Source: DATLZB01 sp035574175 (GTDB taxonomy: Bacteria > Pseudomonadota > Alphaproteobacteria > Rhizobiales > Hyphomicrobiaceae). From it: a stretch of 28,600 nt of DNA. Where the stretch lies: assembly GCA_035574175.1 (NCBI GenBank), contig DATLZB010000230.1, positions 1-28,600 on the forward strand. The letters are read 5' to 3'. Below the pieces are notes generated by a model that made no database searches, had not been told where the DNA came from, and saw only the letters and a list, made by a program, of their open reading frames with translations. Below are positions 10,288-18,006 of this stretch, piece by piece (position 1 is the first letter of the stretch; each line of letters opens with the position of its first letter). The translations under genes were made by a program, and so were the position numbers.

Positions 10288-12633
10288 ATGAGCGGCCCGG
10301 ATGGCATCGAGTTCAAGGCGATCGGCCAGGCGGTGCGCCGCAAGGAGGATGCCCGCCTACTGACCGGTAGGGGTCGCTTCAGCGATGATTTCCGCCTGGA
10401 AGGTCAAACCTATGCGGTCATGGTGCGCTCGCCGCATCCCCACGCCTGCATTCTCGCCATTGACACCGCCAAAGCGCGGGAAATGCCGGGTGTGCTCGGT
10501 GTGTTCACAGGGGCGGATTGTGCCGCTGATGGCCTGAAGCCCATCCCCCACGATCCCGTTCCGAAGACCAAGTACGACCTCAAGCTGACGGGCCCCGGCG
10601 GCAGGCCGATCTTCATCGGCCCGCACCTGTTGCTGCCGACCGACAAGGTACGTCATGTTGGCGAGGCGGTGGCGATGGTGGTGGCCGAGACGCTCGATCA
10701 GGCTCTCGATGCAGCGGAGGTGGTCGATGTCTCGTACGAGGAACTACCGTGGGTTGCCGACGCCCTCGCCGCGCTTAAGCCCGGCGCACCGGCGGTGTGG
10801 GAAGAAGTCGCCGACAACGTGCTCATCGACACCACGTTCGGCGATTCGGCAGCCACCGAGCGCGCGTTCGCTCAGGCCGATCACGTGGTCAGCATGGACT
10901 TTCACGTCGGCCGCGTGACGGCGGCAGCGCTCGAGCCGAGGTCGGCACTGGGCAGCTACGACGCCGAGAGCGGCCGCTACACGCTTTATGCCGGTAGCGG
11001 CGGCGCCGTGCGCCAGAAGAACGAGCTTGCCGCCGTGCTCGGCGTCCCGCCCGCGAGCCTGCGGCTGCTCTCCTTCGACGTCGGCGGCAACTTCGGATCG
11101 AAGAACCGCGTTTATGTCGAGTTCGGGCTCGTGCTGTGGGCCTCGCGCAAGCTCAAACGGCCCGTCAAGTATACGGCGACGCGGTCTGAGGCCTTCATAA
11201 GCGACTATCAGGGCCGCGATCTCCTCACCTCCGTCTCGCTCGCTCTTCGCGCCGACGGCCGCTTTCTCGCCATGCGCGCCAGCAACGTGAGCAACTGCGG
11301 CGCGCGCTGCGTATCGCTATCGCCGCTCGGCAAAGGCTCCGCGCTCATCACGGGCTCCTACGATATTCCGGCCGCAACACTACGCGCGCGGGCGGTGTTC
11401 ACCAATACGACGCCGACCCAGGCCTACCGCAGCTCGGGTCGGCCCGAGGTCAACTTCGCCGTCGAGCGCCTAATCGATATCGCTGCGCGCCGGTTCGGTT
11501 TCGATCGGGTAGAGCTGAGGCGCAAGAACCTCGTCCGTCCTGACCAGATGCCGTACACGAACGCGGTCGGCGCCGTCTACGACAGCGGACGCTACGAGGC
11601 GCACATGGACCTGGCCATGCGCATTGCCGACTGGGACGGCTTTGCTGAGCGCAAGCGGCAGGCTGCCGCGCGTGGCCGCCTACTCGGACTGGGGCTCGCC
11701 AACTACGTGGAGTCCTCCATAGGCTCGCCGCGGGAGCGCGCCGAAGTCACGGTCACCCCGGAAGGCTCCCTAGACATCGTTATCGGCACACAGCCGAGCG
11801 GCCAGGGCCACGAGACGAGCTTCGCACAGGTCGCCTCCGACCTCATCGGTGTGCCGGTCGAGAGTGTCAACATCATCCTGGGCGACACCGATGTGGTGAG
11901 CGTCGGCGGCGGCTCGCATTCGGGCCGCTCCATGCGGCATGCCGCGACTGTGATGACGCTCGCGAGCGAGGAATTGATAAGCAAAGCACGCGAGATCGCG
12001 GCGGTGGTGCTCGACACGCAGCCGGATGTGCTCGAGTTCCGGGACGGGCGGCTCATCGAGCCTGGCACGAACCACGCGATAGGGCTCTTTGAGCTCGCCA
12101 GAAAGGCGCAGCGCCTGGGGCTGCCGAGGCTCGCCGTCGTCGCCGACAGCGAGATGCACGATCCGGTATTTCCCAACGGCTGCGCCGTGTGCGAGGCCGA
12201 GGTCGATGCGGAGACGGGCTTGGTCAAGATCACGCGCTATGCCGCCGTCGACGACGTCGGGCGCTGCATCAACCCCATGATCGTGCATGGCCAGACCCAT
12301 GGCGCCATCGCCCAGGGCCTCGGTGAGGCGCTGTGGGAGACATGCGCTATCGACGCCGGCTCGGGGCAGCCCTTGAGCGGCTCGTTCATGGACTACGGCA
12401 TGCCGCGCGCCGACATGCTGCCCCCCTTCCGCACCGAGATCGCCGAGGTGCTGTCGCCGACCAATCCGCTCGGCATCAAGGCGGGCGGGGAAGGCGGCAC
12501 GACGCCGGCGCTGTCGGTGACGGTCAACGCCATCGTCGATGCACTTAAAGATTTCGGCATCGAGCACATCGAGCTGCCCGCCACGCCGTTTGCGGTCTGG
12601 CGGGCGATCCGGAAGGCGACGAAACCGGCTTGA
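10288..12633 (+). CDS. Xanthine dehydrogenase family molybdopterin-binding subunit
   Basis: This 781-residue protein is the large catalytic subunit of a molybdenum hydroxylase (aldehyde, xanthine or CO dehydrogenase family). IGQAVRRKEDARLLTGRGRF is the usual family N-terminus. GGNFGSKNRVYVEF and QAYRSSGRPEVNFAVE are cofactor and active-site segments. QPSGQGHETSFAQVASD binds the molybdopterin cytosine dinucleotide, and the catalytic Glu lies in IKAGGEGGTTPAL (E735). The active-site loop reads AYRSSGR and not AYRCSFR, so it is not a form I CO dehydrogenase. The matching FeS and FAD subunits are not adjacent, which is unusual and leaves the electron path open. The ATG at 10288 follows AAAGGCGAGGCG; a GTG at 10273 is less likely. 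The substrate cannot be told. Confidence 0.9.
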   Translation: MSGPDGIEFKAIGQAVRRKEDARLLTGRGRFSDDFRLEGQTYAVMVRSPHPHACILAIDTAKAREMPGVLGVFTGADCAADGLKPIPHDPVPKTKYDLKLTGPGGRPIFIGPHLLLPTDKVRHVGEAVAMVVAETLDQALDAAEVVDVSYEELPWVADALAALKPGAPAVWEEVADNVLIDTTFGDSAATERAFAQADHVVSMDFHVGRVTAAALEPRSALGSYDAESGRYTLYAGSGGAVRQKNELAAVLGVPPASLRLLSFDVGGNFGSKNRVYVEFGLVLWASRKLKRPVKYTATRSEAFISDYQGRDLLTSVSLALRADGRFLAMRASNVSNCGARCVSLSPLGKGSALITGSYDIPAATLRARAVFTNTTPTQAYRSSGRPEVNFAVERLIDIAARRFGFDRVELRRKNLVRPDQMPYTNAVGAVYDSGRYEAHMDLAMRIADWDGFAERKRQAAARGRLLGLGLANYVESSIGSPRERAEVTVTPEGSLDIVIGTQPSGQGHETSFAQVASDLIGVPVESVNIILGDTDVVSVGGGSHSGRSMRHAATVMTLASEELISKAREIAAVVLDTQPDVLEFRDGRLIEPGTNHAIGLFELARKAQRLGLPRLAVVADSEMHDPVFPNGCAVCEAEVDAETGLVKITRYAAVDDVGRCINPMIVHGQTHGAIAQGLGEALWETCAIDAGSGQPLSGSFMDYGMPRADMLPPFRTEIAEVLSPTNPLGIKAGGEGGTTPALSVTVNAIVDALKDFGIEHIELPATPFAVWRAIRKATKPA

Positions 12634-12641
12634 GCGGCCAA

Positions 12642-13313
12642 TCAGCGGGCCGCAGCCGCCGCCGCGGCGCGGATGGCGGCGATGTTCTCCTTGTATTTGC
12701 CGTCCGAGAACACCGCGTTGCCGGCGACCAGCACATCGGCACCGGCCGCCGCCGCCTTGGCTGCCGTCTCGGCATTGATGCCGCCGTCAACCTCGAGGTG
12801 GATGGGGCGGTCGCCGATGAGCGCGCGGACGCGCCCGATTTTCTCGCACATGGCGGGGATGAATGCCTGGCCGCCGAATCCGGGGTTCACGGTCATGACC
12901 AGCACGAGATCGAGCTTGTCGAGCACGTAGCGGATGGCATCCTCGGGCGTGGCCGGAGTAATTGAGGCGCCCGCCTTCTTGCCAAGGCTGCGGATAAGCT
13001 GCAGCGAGCGATCGAGATGAGGGCTCGCCTCGGCATGCACGGTGATGTTGTCGGAGCCGGCTCTGGCGAAAGCCTCGATGTAGGGGTCCGCCGGCGCGAT
13101 CATCAGGTGGACGTCGAGCACCTTGCTGGTGTGCGGGCGGATGGCGGCCACGACGCCGGGACCGATGGTGATGTTGGGCACGAAATGGCCGTCCATGACG
13201 TCGACGTGCACCCAGTCGGCGCCGCCCGCATCGACGGCGCGCACCTCTTCGCCGAGCCGGGCGAAATCGGCGGAGAGGATCGACGGCGCGACGATGATGC
13301 TGCGGGCGGGCAT
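12642..13313 (-). CDS. rpe: Ribulose-phosphate 3-epimerase
   Basis: Rpe interconverts D-ribulose 5-phosphate and D-xylulose 5-phosphate in the pentose phosphate or Calvin pathway, in the cytosol. The protein has 223 residues, the usual length for a TIM barrel of this family. Diagnostic segments are IVAPSILSADFARLGEEV, the metal-binding and catalytic HVDVMDGHFVPNITIGP, VHLMI, MTVNPGFGGQAFI and the phosphate-binding VDGGIN. The ATG at 13311-13313 has GGAGG about 11 bases upstream, a rather long spacing. The gene is 91 bp downstream of the cysteine synthase-glutaredoxin gene on the same strand. It converges on the molybdopterin oxidoreductase with only 8 bases between stops. Confidence 0.96.
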   Translation of the reverse strand: MPARSIIVAPSILSADFARLGEEVRAVDAGGADWVHVDVMDGHFVPNITIGPGVVAAIRPHTSKVLDVHLMIAPADPYIEAFARAGSDNITVHAEASPHLDRSLQLIRSLGKKAGASITPATPEDAIRYVLDKLDLVLVMTVNPGFGGQAFIPAMCEKIGRVRALIGDRPIHLEVDGGINAETAAKAAAAGADVLVAGNAVFSDGKYKENIAAIRAAAAAAAR

Positions 13314-13404
13314 GGATGTTCGGGCCTCCGGATGCCGACACTACACGTTTGGGTACAGCCGTCGATTCACAAGGCACGCACGCGGTGACTCTCCACAATC
13401 CAAA

Positions 13405-14901
13405 CTATCGCGGCTGAAGCCATTTTGGCAGAAAGGTGTAGGCGTTCACGTCGTCCTTCGCGGTGAACGTCACCCCGTGCTTACGCAGAAGCTTCTGCAG
13501 CCGTCCATCATTGAATGCATCGAAGGTTTCCGTGCAGCCGCCGATGTGGTGGCCGCCGACGAAGATCTGGGGGATGGTCGGCGAAGCGACGCGCGCCCGG
13601 AGCGCGGCCCGGATTTGGCCGCCCCAGTTGTCCTTCTGGTAGTCGGCCGAATCGAGATCGACCGAGCGGTAGGCAATATCGAACTCCTTGAACAGCCGGC
13701 GCACCGACCAGCAGAACTCGCACCATTCGAGCGCGAACATGACCACCGGCTGGTCGCGGTCCGAGATCACCTCCTTCACGAACGCCTCGGCCTCGGGTGT
13801 GGGCTTGACGTGAACCTCGTCTGGGTCCTCTGCCGGTTTTGCGGGAGCGGACGGCGTGTCGAAGCGAAAGCGCGGGGTCGAGCGGGAGATTTCGATCTCC
13901 TCGCTCGTCATCTCGGCCGGGATGTCCTCAAAGAGGGGGGTACTGAGATAACGCTCGCCGGTATCGGGGAGCATGCAGAGGATCCTCGCCCCCTTCTTGG
14001 CCCGCTCGCCTATGCGGAGCGCACCGGCGAAGGTCGCCCCGCCGGTGATGCCGGTGAAGATCCCTTCCTTCTGCGCAAGCTCGCGCGACAGCCGCAGCGC
14101 CTCGCCACCCTTGATCGGCACCACCTCGTCGACCCATCCAGCGCGCACGGCATCCTCGGCAAGTTTCGGGATGAAGTCGGGGGTCCATCCCTGCATCAGG
14201 TGAGGGCGGAAGAACGGATGACTGTCGGCCGCGGAGCCATCCCTGCGCCGCCTCTGGGGTATGCCGCTTCCGAGAATGGGCGCGTTATCGGGCTCGCAGA
14301 CGATAACCCTCGCATGCGGCCATTCCTTCTTGAGGACGCGGGCGACGCCCTTGAGCGTGCCGCCGGTGCCTGTTCCGGTCACCCAATAGTCGAGCGGCCC
14401 GTCGTTGAAGTCCTCCAGGATTTCCACCGCCGTGGTTCGCGAGTGGAAGTCCGCGTTGGCCTCGTTCTCGAACTGGCGGCAGAGAAACCAGCCGTGAGTC
14501 TCGGCCAGCTCCATGGCCTTTGCGACCATGCCGGTGCCTTTGTCCGCCGCGGGTGTCAGCACGACCTTGGCGCCGAGAAAGCGCATGAGCTTGCGCCGCT
14601 CGATGCTGAAGTTCTCGGCCATGGTGACGACCAGCGGATAGCCCTTCTGCGCGCATACCATGGCAAGCCCGATGCCTGTATTGCCACTGGTCGCCTCGAT
14701 CACGGTCTGTCCGGGCTTCAGTTCCCCGCTTTTCTCCGCCGCCTCGATCACGCCGAGCGCCAGCCTATCCTTTACCGAGCCGAGCGGGTTGAACGCCTCG
14801 AGCTTGACGAAGAGCTCGATGCCCTCTGGGGCAAGCTTGCCGATCCTGACGACCGGCGTGCGCCCGACCGTCTCCAGGATGTTCTCAAAGCGTCTGGCCA
14901 T
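13405..14901 (-). CDS. Cysteine synthase-like PLP enzyme fused to glutaredoxin
   Basis: This 498-residue protein joins two domains. Residues 1 to about 335 are a fold-type II PLP enzyme of the cysteine synthase / cystathionine beta-synthase class, with the Schiff-base lysine in NPLGSVKDR (K44), the substrate loop EATSGNTGIGLA, and the phosphate loop GTGTGGTLKG. After a Pro-rich linker, residues from about 375 form a glutaredoxin with the active site C394-E-F-C397, the cis-Pro motif TIPQIFVGG and the glutathione-site GGCTETFDAF. The PLP domain has an extra basic loop (PQRRRRDGSAADSHPFFRP) compared with CysK. The first domain probably makes cysteine from O-acetylserine and sulfide or a thiol donor, and the second may supply reducing power. 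The ATG is 8 bases after the rimK stop, with GAGGT as ribosome site. Confidence 0.9.
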   Translation of the reverse strand: MARRFENILETVGRTPVVRIGKLAPEGIELFVKLEAFNPLGSVKDRLALGVIEAAEKSGELKPGQTVIEATSGNTGIGLAMVCAQKGYPLVVTMAENFSIERRKLMRFLGAKVVLTPAADKGTGMVAKAMELAETHGWFLCRQFENEANADFHSRTTAVEILEDFNDGPLDYWVTGTGTGGTLKGVARVLKKEWPHARVIVCEPDNAPILGSGIPQRRRRDGSAADSHPFFRPHLMQGWTPDFIPKLAEDAVRAGWVDEVVPIKGGEALRLSRELAQKEGIFTGITGGATFAGALRIGERAKKGARILCMLPDTGERYLSTPLFEDIPAEMTSEEIEISRSTPRFRFDTPSAPAKPAEDPDEVHVKPTPEAEAFVKEVISDRDQPVVMFALEWCEFCWSVRRLFKEFDIAYRSVDLDSADYQKDNWGGQIRAALRARVASPTIPQIFVGGHHIGGCTETFDAFNDGRLQKLLRKHGVTFTAKDDVNAYTFLPKWLQPR

Positions 14902-14909
14902 GGCTCACC

Positions 14910-15815
14910 TCATCCCCGCCCCTTGGTTGCGGTCGCACCGTGTCGGGCGTGGGCCTCGAGAAAATCGATGATCTCGCCAGCCACGTCCACTTTGGTCGCC
15001 TGCTCGATGCCTTCGAGCCCCGGCGAGGAGTTGACCTCCATAACCACGGGCCCGCGGGCTGAGCGCAGCATGTCGACGCCGCACACGTTGAGCCCGAGGA
15101 TCTCGGCGGAGCGAATAGCGGTTTCGCGCTCCTTCGGGCTGATCTCGACCGCCACTCCCCGCCCCCCTCGATGCAGGTTTGAGCGGAAATCGCCCTTGCG
15201 GCCGGTGCGCATCATGGCTGCGACCACCCGTCCGCCGACGACGAGGGCGCGGATGTCGGAGCCGGCAGCCTCCTTGATGAACTCCTGCACGATGACGTTG
15301 ACGTTGGCGGCGCTGAAGGCCTCGATGATCGACCGCGCGGAGGCGTCCGTCTCGGCCAGGATCACGCCCATGCCCTGCGTGCCTTCGAGCAGCTTGATGA
15401 CCACCGGTGCGCCGCCGACCTCGTTGAGCACAGCCGCTGCCTTGCGCGGACCATGCGCGAAGGCGGTCACCGGCAGCCCGATACCCCGGCGGGCCAACAG
15501 CTGAAGCGCCCGCAGCTTGTCGCGCGAGCGTCCGATGGCGACGCTCTCATTGAGCGGGAATACGCCCTGCATCTCGAACTGGCGCAGCACGGCCAAACCG
15601 TAGTGAGTGACCGAGGCGCCGATGCGCGGGATGACGGCGTCGTAGATCGGCAGCGTGCGGCCGCCGTAGTGCAGCGTCGGCCGATTCGACGTGATGTTCA
15701 TGTGCACATGGAGCGTGTTGATCACGTCGATGGTGTGGCCGCGCGCTCGGGCAGCGGCAACTATGCGCTGGTGCGAGTAGAGCGCGGCGTTGCGAGCCAG
15801 CATGACGAGGCGCAT
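14910..15815 (-). CDS. rimK: RimK, ribosomal protein S6 glutamate ligase
   Basis: RimK is an ATP-grasp ligase that adds glutamate residues to the C-terminus of ribosomal protein S6 in E. coli. The 301-residue product closely follows the E. coli enzyme: GRTLPIYDAVIPRIG, FPLNESVAIGRSRDKL, the ATP-binding VVIKLLEGTQGMGVILAE, VQEFIKEAAGSDIRALVV, DFRSNLHRGG, and the metal site VVMEVNSSPGLEGIE. ATG 15815 is preceded by GGAGAGTCTCCG and matches the E. coli N-terminus; the frame's upstream extension is not needed. The next gene, the cysteine synthase-glutaredoxin fusion, starts 8 bases after the stop, so the two are probably cotranscribed. Whether the substrate is S6 here is inferred from homology. 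Confidence 0.95.
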   Translation of the reverse strand: MRLVMLARNAALYSHQRIVAAARARGHTIDVINTLHVHMNITSNRPTLHYGGRTLPIYDAVIPRIGASVTHYGLAVLRQFEMQGVFPLNESVAIGRSRDKLRALQLLARRGIGLPVTAFAHGPRKAAAVLNEVGGAPVVIKLLEGTQGMGVILAETDASARSIIEAFSAANVNVIVQEFIKEAAGSDIRALVVGGRVVAAMMRTGRKGDFRSNLHRGGRGVAVEISPKERETAIRSAEILGLNVCGVDMLRSARGPVVMEVNSSPGLEGIEQATKVDVAGEIIDFLEAHARHGATATKGRG

Positions 15816-15931
15816 CGGAGACTCTCCGGTGGTGAGGCCGCGGGCGGTCAGATTCGCGTTGGCCGCCGAATGCCGCCTGTGATAGGCCAAGGCGGTGTGC
15901 CGGCCAAGGGCGACGGCGGAAAGAGGGAAAC

Positions 15932-16426
15932 ATGAACGGGCGGGAACACCGCTATCAGGTCACGGTGCGCTGGATCGGCAACCTGGGGTCGGGCACCGGT
16001 GGCTACACGTCCTATTCCCGCGATCACGAAATCGAGGCGGCGGGCAATCCGCCCATTCCGGGCTCCTCCGATCCAGCCTTTCGCGGCGATCCGGCGCGCT
16101 GGAATCCGGAGGAGCTGTTCGTGGCTGCCGTCTGCGCCTGTCACAAGCTATGGTATCTGCACCTTGCCGCGGTGGCCGGCATCCGCGTCACCGGTTACGT
16201 AGACCGGGCCGAGGGCGTGATGGTCGAGGGGGCGGGTGGCGCCGGCCGATTCACCATGATCACGCTGCGGCCCGAGATCACGGTCGAGCAGCCAATCGAT
16301 CTCGCCAAGGCCGAGGCTCTCCATGCCGAGGCCCATGCTAAGTGCTTCATCGCCAATTCCATCAAGACGCCGGTTCGTGTCCAACCGGTATTTCTGGGCG
16401 CAGGCGGCCTACGCCTGTCGGCGTAA
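15932..16426 (+). CDS. OsmC/Ohr family thiol peroxidase-like protein
   Basis: This 164-residue protein belongs to the OsmC family of small cytosolic thiol peroxidases that remove organic hydroperoxides. The two redox cysteines appear in ELFVAAVCACHKLWYL (C68 or C70) and EAHAKCFIANSIKTPV (C138). The latter is the usual C-terminal resolving-type motif before V-x-V-x-P. Glu60-Glu61 in RWNPEELF matches the family's conserved glutamate. The N-terminal strand region YQVTVRWIGN is typical. ATG 15932 follows AGAGGGAAAC, a strong ribosome site. The gene is divergent from rimK (116 bp apart) and convergent with gph (6 bp between stops). A further cysteine next to the catalytic one (VCAC) is a small oddity. 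Confidence 0.9.
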   Translation: MNGREHRYQVTVRWIGNLGSGTGGYTSYSRDHEIEAAGNPPIPGSSDPAFRGDPARWNPEELFVAAVCACHKLWYLHLAAVAGIRVTGYVDRAEGVMVEGAGGAGRFTMITLRPEITVEQPIDLAKAEALHAEAHAKCFIANSIKTPVRVQPVFLGAGGLRLSA

Positions 16427-16432
16427 AAAGCA

Positions 16433-17107
16433 TCAGGATCGATTGAGGATGTGGCGGAGCGCCTCATCGAACTCGTCATAGTGATCGATGACGGCGTCTG
16501 GTCTGAACTCGCGAATGGGCACGTCCGAATAGCCGAAACCGATGCCGATGACCGGTATCCCGGCGGACCGTGCCGTCCTGACGTCGATCTCGCTGTCTCC
16601 GACGAACACGCTTTTTTTTGGATCGCCGCCGGCCTGGGCGATCACGCCGGTGAGGTGGCCGGGATCGGGTTTGCGCACCGAGAAGGTATCGGCGCCTGCG
16701 ATCGCCGAGAAATGACCTGCGAGCCCGAGGGCGGAGAGCAGCAGGCGAGACGGTTGTTCGCGCTTGTTGGTGCACACGGCGAGCTTGGCGCCGCCGGCCC
16801 TAGCCCGCTCCAGCACCTCGGGCAGCCCCGGATAGGGCCGGCTTTCGACAGCGATGTTGGCGGTATAGTAGTCGAGGAAGCGCACGAGCAGGGCATCGAC
16901 CTCGGCCGAGCTTCGCTCAACACGGTGGTAGCGCAACCCGCGCTTGATCATGGTGCGCGCGCCGTGGCCGATCCATGTGCGCATGGTCTCGATTGGTACC
17001 GGGGGGAGACCCTCGCCCGTCAGCACGTGATTGGCCGCGTGGCCGAGGTCCGGCGCCGTATCGATGAGCGTGCCATCGAGGTCGAACACCAGCGTGTACC
17101 CGTGCAT
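16433..17107 (-). CDS. gph: Phosphoglycolate phosphatase, HAD superfamily
   Basis: Gph dephosphorylates 2-phosphoglycolate, formed by Rubisco oxygenation or DNA repair. The 224-residue protein has the HAD motifs in order: FDLDGTLIDT (nucleophile D9 and D11), a threonine motif in AVCTNKREQPS, RKPDPGHL with the lysine, and VFVGDSEIDVRTARSAGI with the acidic pair. The cap domain lies between the first two. The frame stays open for another 204 codons upstream, but ATG 17107 gives the proper family start and AAAGGGGCAGG precedes it. The neighbouring rpiA-gor pair on the other strand supports the call, since gph, rpiA and gor commonly cluster in Rhizobiales. Other HAD phosphatases of the same subfamily cannot be fully excluded. 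Confidence 0.88.
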   Translation of the reverse strand: MHGYTLVFDLDGTLIDTAPDLGHAANHVLTGEGLPPVPIETMRTWIGHGARTMIKRGLRYHRVERSSAEVDALLVRFLDYYTANIAVESRPYPGLPEVLERARAGGAKLAVCTNKREQPSRLLLSALGLAGHFSAIAGADTFSVRKPDPGHLTGVIAQAGGDPKKSVFVGDSEIDVRTARSAGIPVIGIGFGYSDVPIREFRPDAVIDHYDEFDEALRHILNRS

Positions 17108-17275
17108 TGCCTGCCCCTTTCTGTTGCGGCGCGCGACCCTAGGCGATCGGCTGGCCGGTGTCACCAGCCGCCCATGGTGCGGCCGATCCGCCTTGTGCCC
17201 TTTCTTAGCGCCGCGCGACATGCGACAAGGCGGAGTACCTAGGCGGCTAACTGGGTGATGCAGAGCGGGCGCAGG

Positions 17276-17989
17276 ATGAGCACGGACCGATACAAGCGAA
17301 CGGCTGCCGAGAGGGCGCTGCCGCTCATCGAACGGGGCATGAAGCTCGGGCTTGGCACGGGCTCGACCGCCGCCATTTTCGTCGAACTTTTGGCGGAGCG
17401 GGTGCGTCAGGGCCTCGACGTCGTTGCCGTGCCGACCTCGGAGGCGACACGCGCCCAGGCTGAGCGACTGGGGATCAGGCTGACTACGCTCGACGCCGAT
17501 CCGATCCTCGACCTCGTCGTCGACGGAGCCGACGAGGTGGACGGCGCGCTGCAGCTCATCAAAGGCGGTGGTGGTGCGCTGCTGCGGGAGAAGATCGTCG
17601 CCTGCGCCTCCGAGCGCATGGTGGTAATCGCCGACGCCTCCAAAAAGGTGACGAAGCTCGGCCGCTATCCGCTGCCCGTCGAGGTCGTCCGCTTTGGACT
17701 GGAGTCGACGAGGCGGCATATCGCGGGGATTGCCGCCGACCTGGGCTTGGACGGCAGGATCGAAATGCGACGCGGAGCCGACGGCGCGCCGTTTCTAACC
17801 GACACCGGCAACCTGATCCTCGATTGCGCCTTCCGAGAGATCGACGACCCGGAAGCGCTCGCCGATGGCCTTAGGGTCATACCTGGTGTGGTCGAGCACG
17901 GGCTTTTTCTCGACCTTGCCGACATGGCCATCCTGGCCGGCCCGGACGGGGTCGAGATGCTTCGGTTCGAAGACGCCGCCGAGGACTGA
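17276..17989 (+). CDS. rpiA: Ribose-5-phosphate isomerase A
   Basis: RpiA interconverts ribose 5-phosphate and ribulose 5-phosphate. The family signatures are all present: KLGLGTGSTAAIFVELL, PTSEATRAQAERLGI, DLVVDGADEVDGALQLIKGGGGALLREKIVA with the catalytic acid and lysine, and DTGNLILDC. Length is 237 residues from ATG 17276, close to the family norm. Two upstream starts, GTG 17255 and ATG 17258, are in frame and would add six or seven residues. None has a strong ribosome site, so the exact start is uncertain. The gene is divergent from gph (about 168 bp) and is followed 17 bp later by gor, so the two are probably cotranscribed. With rpe about 4.6 kb away, two pentose-phosphate steps lie in the window. 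Confidence 0.95.
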   Translation: MSTDRYKRTAAERALPLIERGMKLGLGTGSTAAIFVELLAERVRQGLDVVAVPTSEATRAQAERLGIRLTTLDADPILDLVVDGADEVDGALQLIKGGGGALLREKIVACASERMVVIADASKKVTKLGRYPLPVEVVRFGLESTRRHIAGIAADLGLDGRIEMRRGADGAPFLTDTGNLILDCAFREIDDPEALADGLRVIPGVVEHGLFLDLADMAILAGPDGVEMLRFEDAAED

Positions 17990-18006
17990 AGGGGCGAGGC
18001 CAAGGC

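Noticed and set aside
13123..15504. 793-codon plus-strand open frame
   Set aside because: It is antisense to rpe, the cysteine synthase-Grx gene and rimK, whose products are clearly recognisable. The frame is open because of high GC at third positions and its translation has no family features.
16401..16417. Hairpin CAGGCG-N5-CGCCTG as a terminator between osmC-like and gph
   Set aside because: The stem is only six pairs, lies inside the OsmC coding sequence, and is not followed by a T run on either strand.
17108..17719. Upstream extension of the gph frame by 204 codons
   Set aside because: It is antisense to rpiA, and the HAD family start MHGYTLVFDLDGT with ribosome site lies at 17107.
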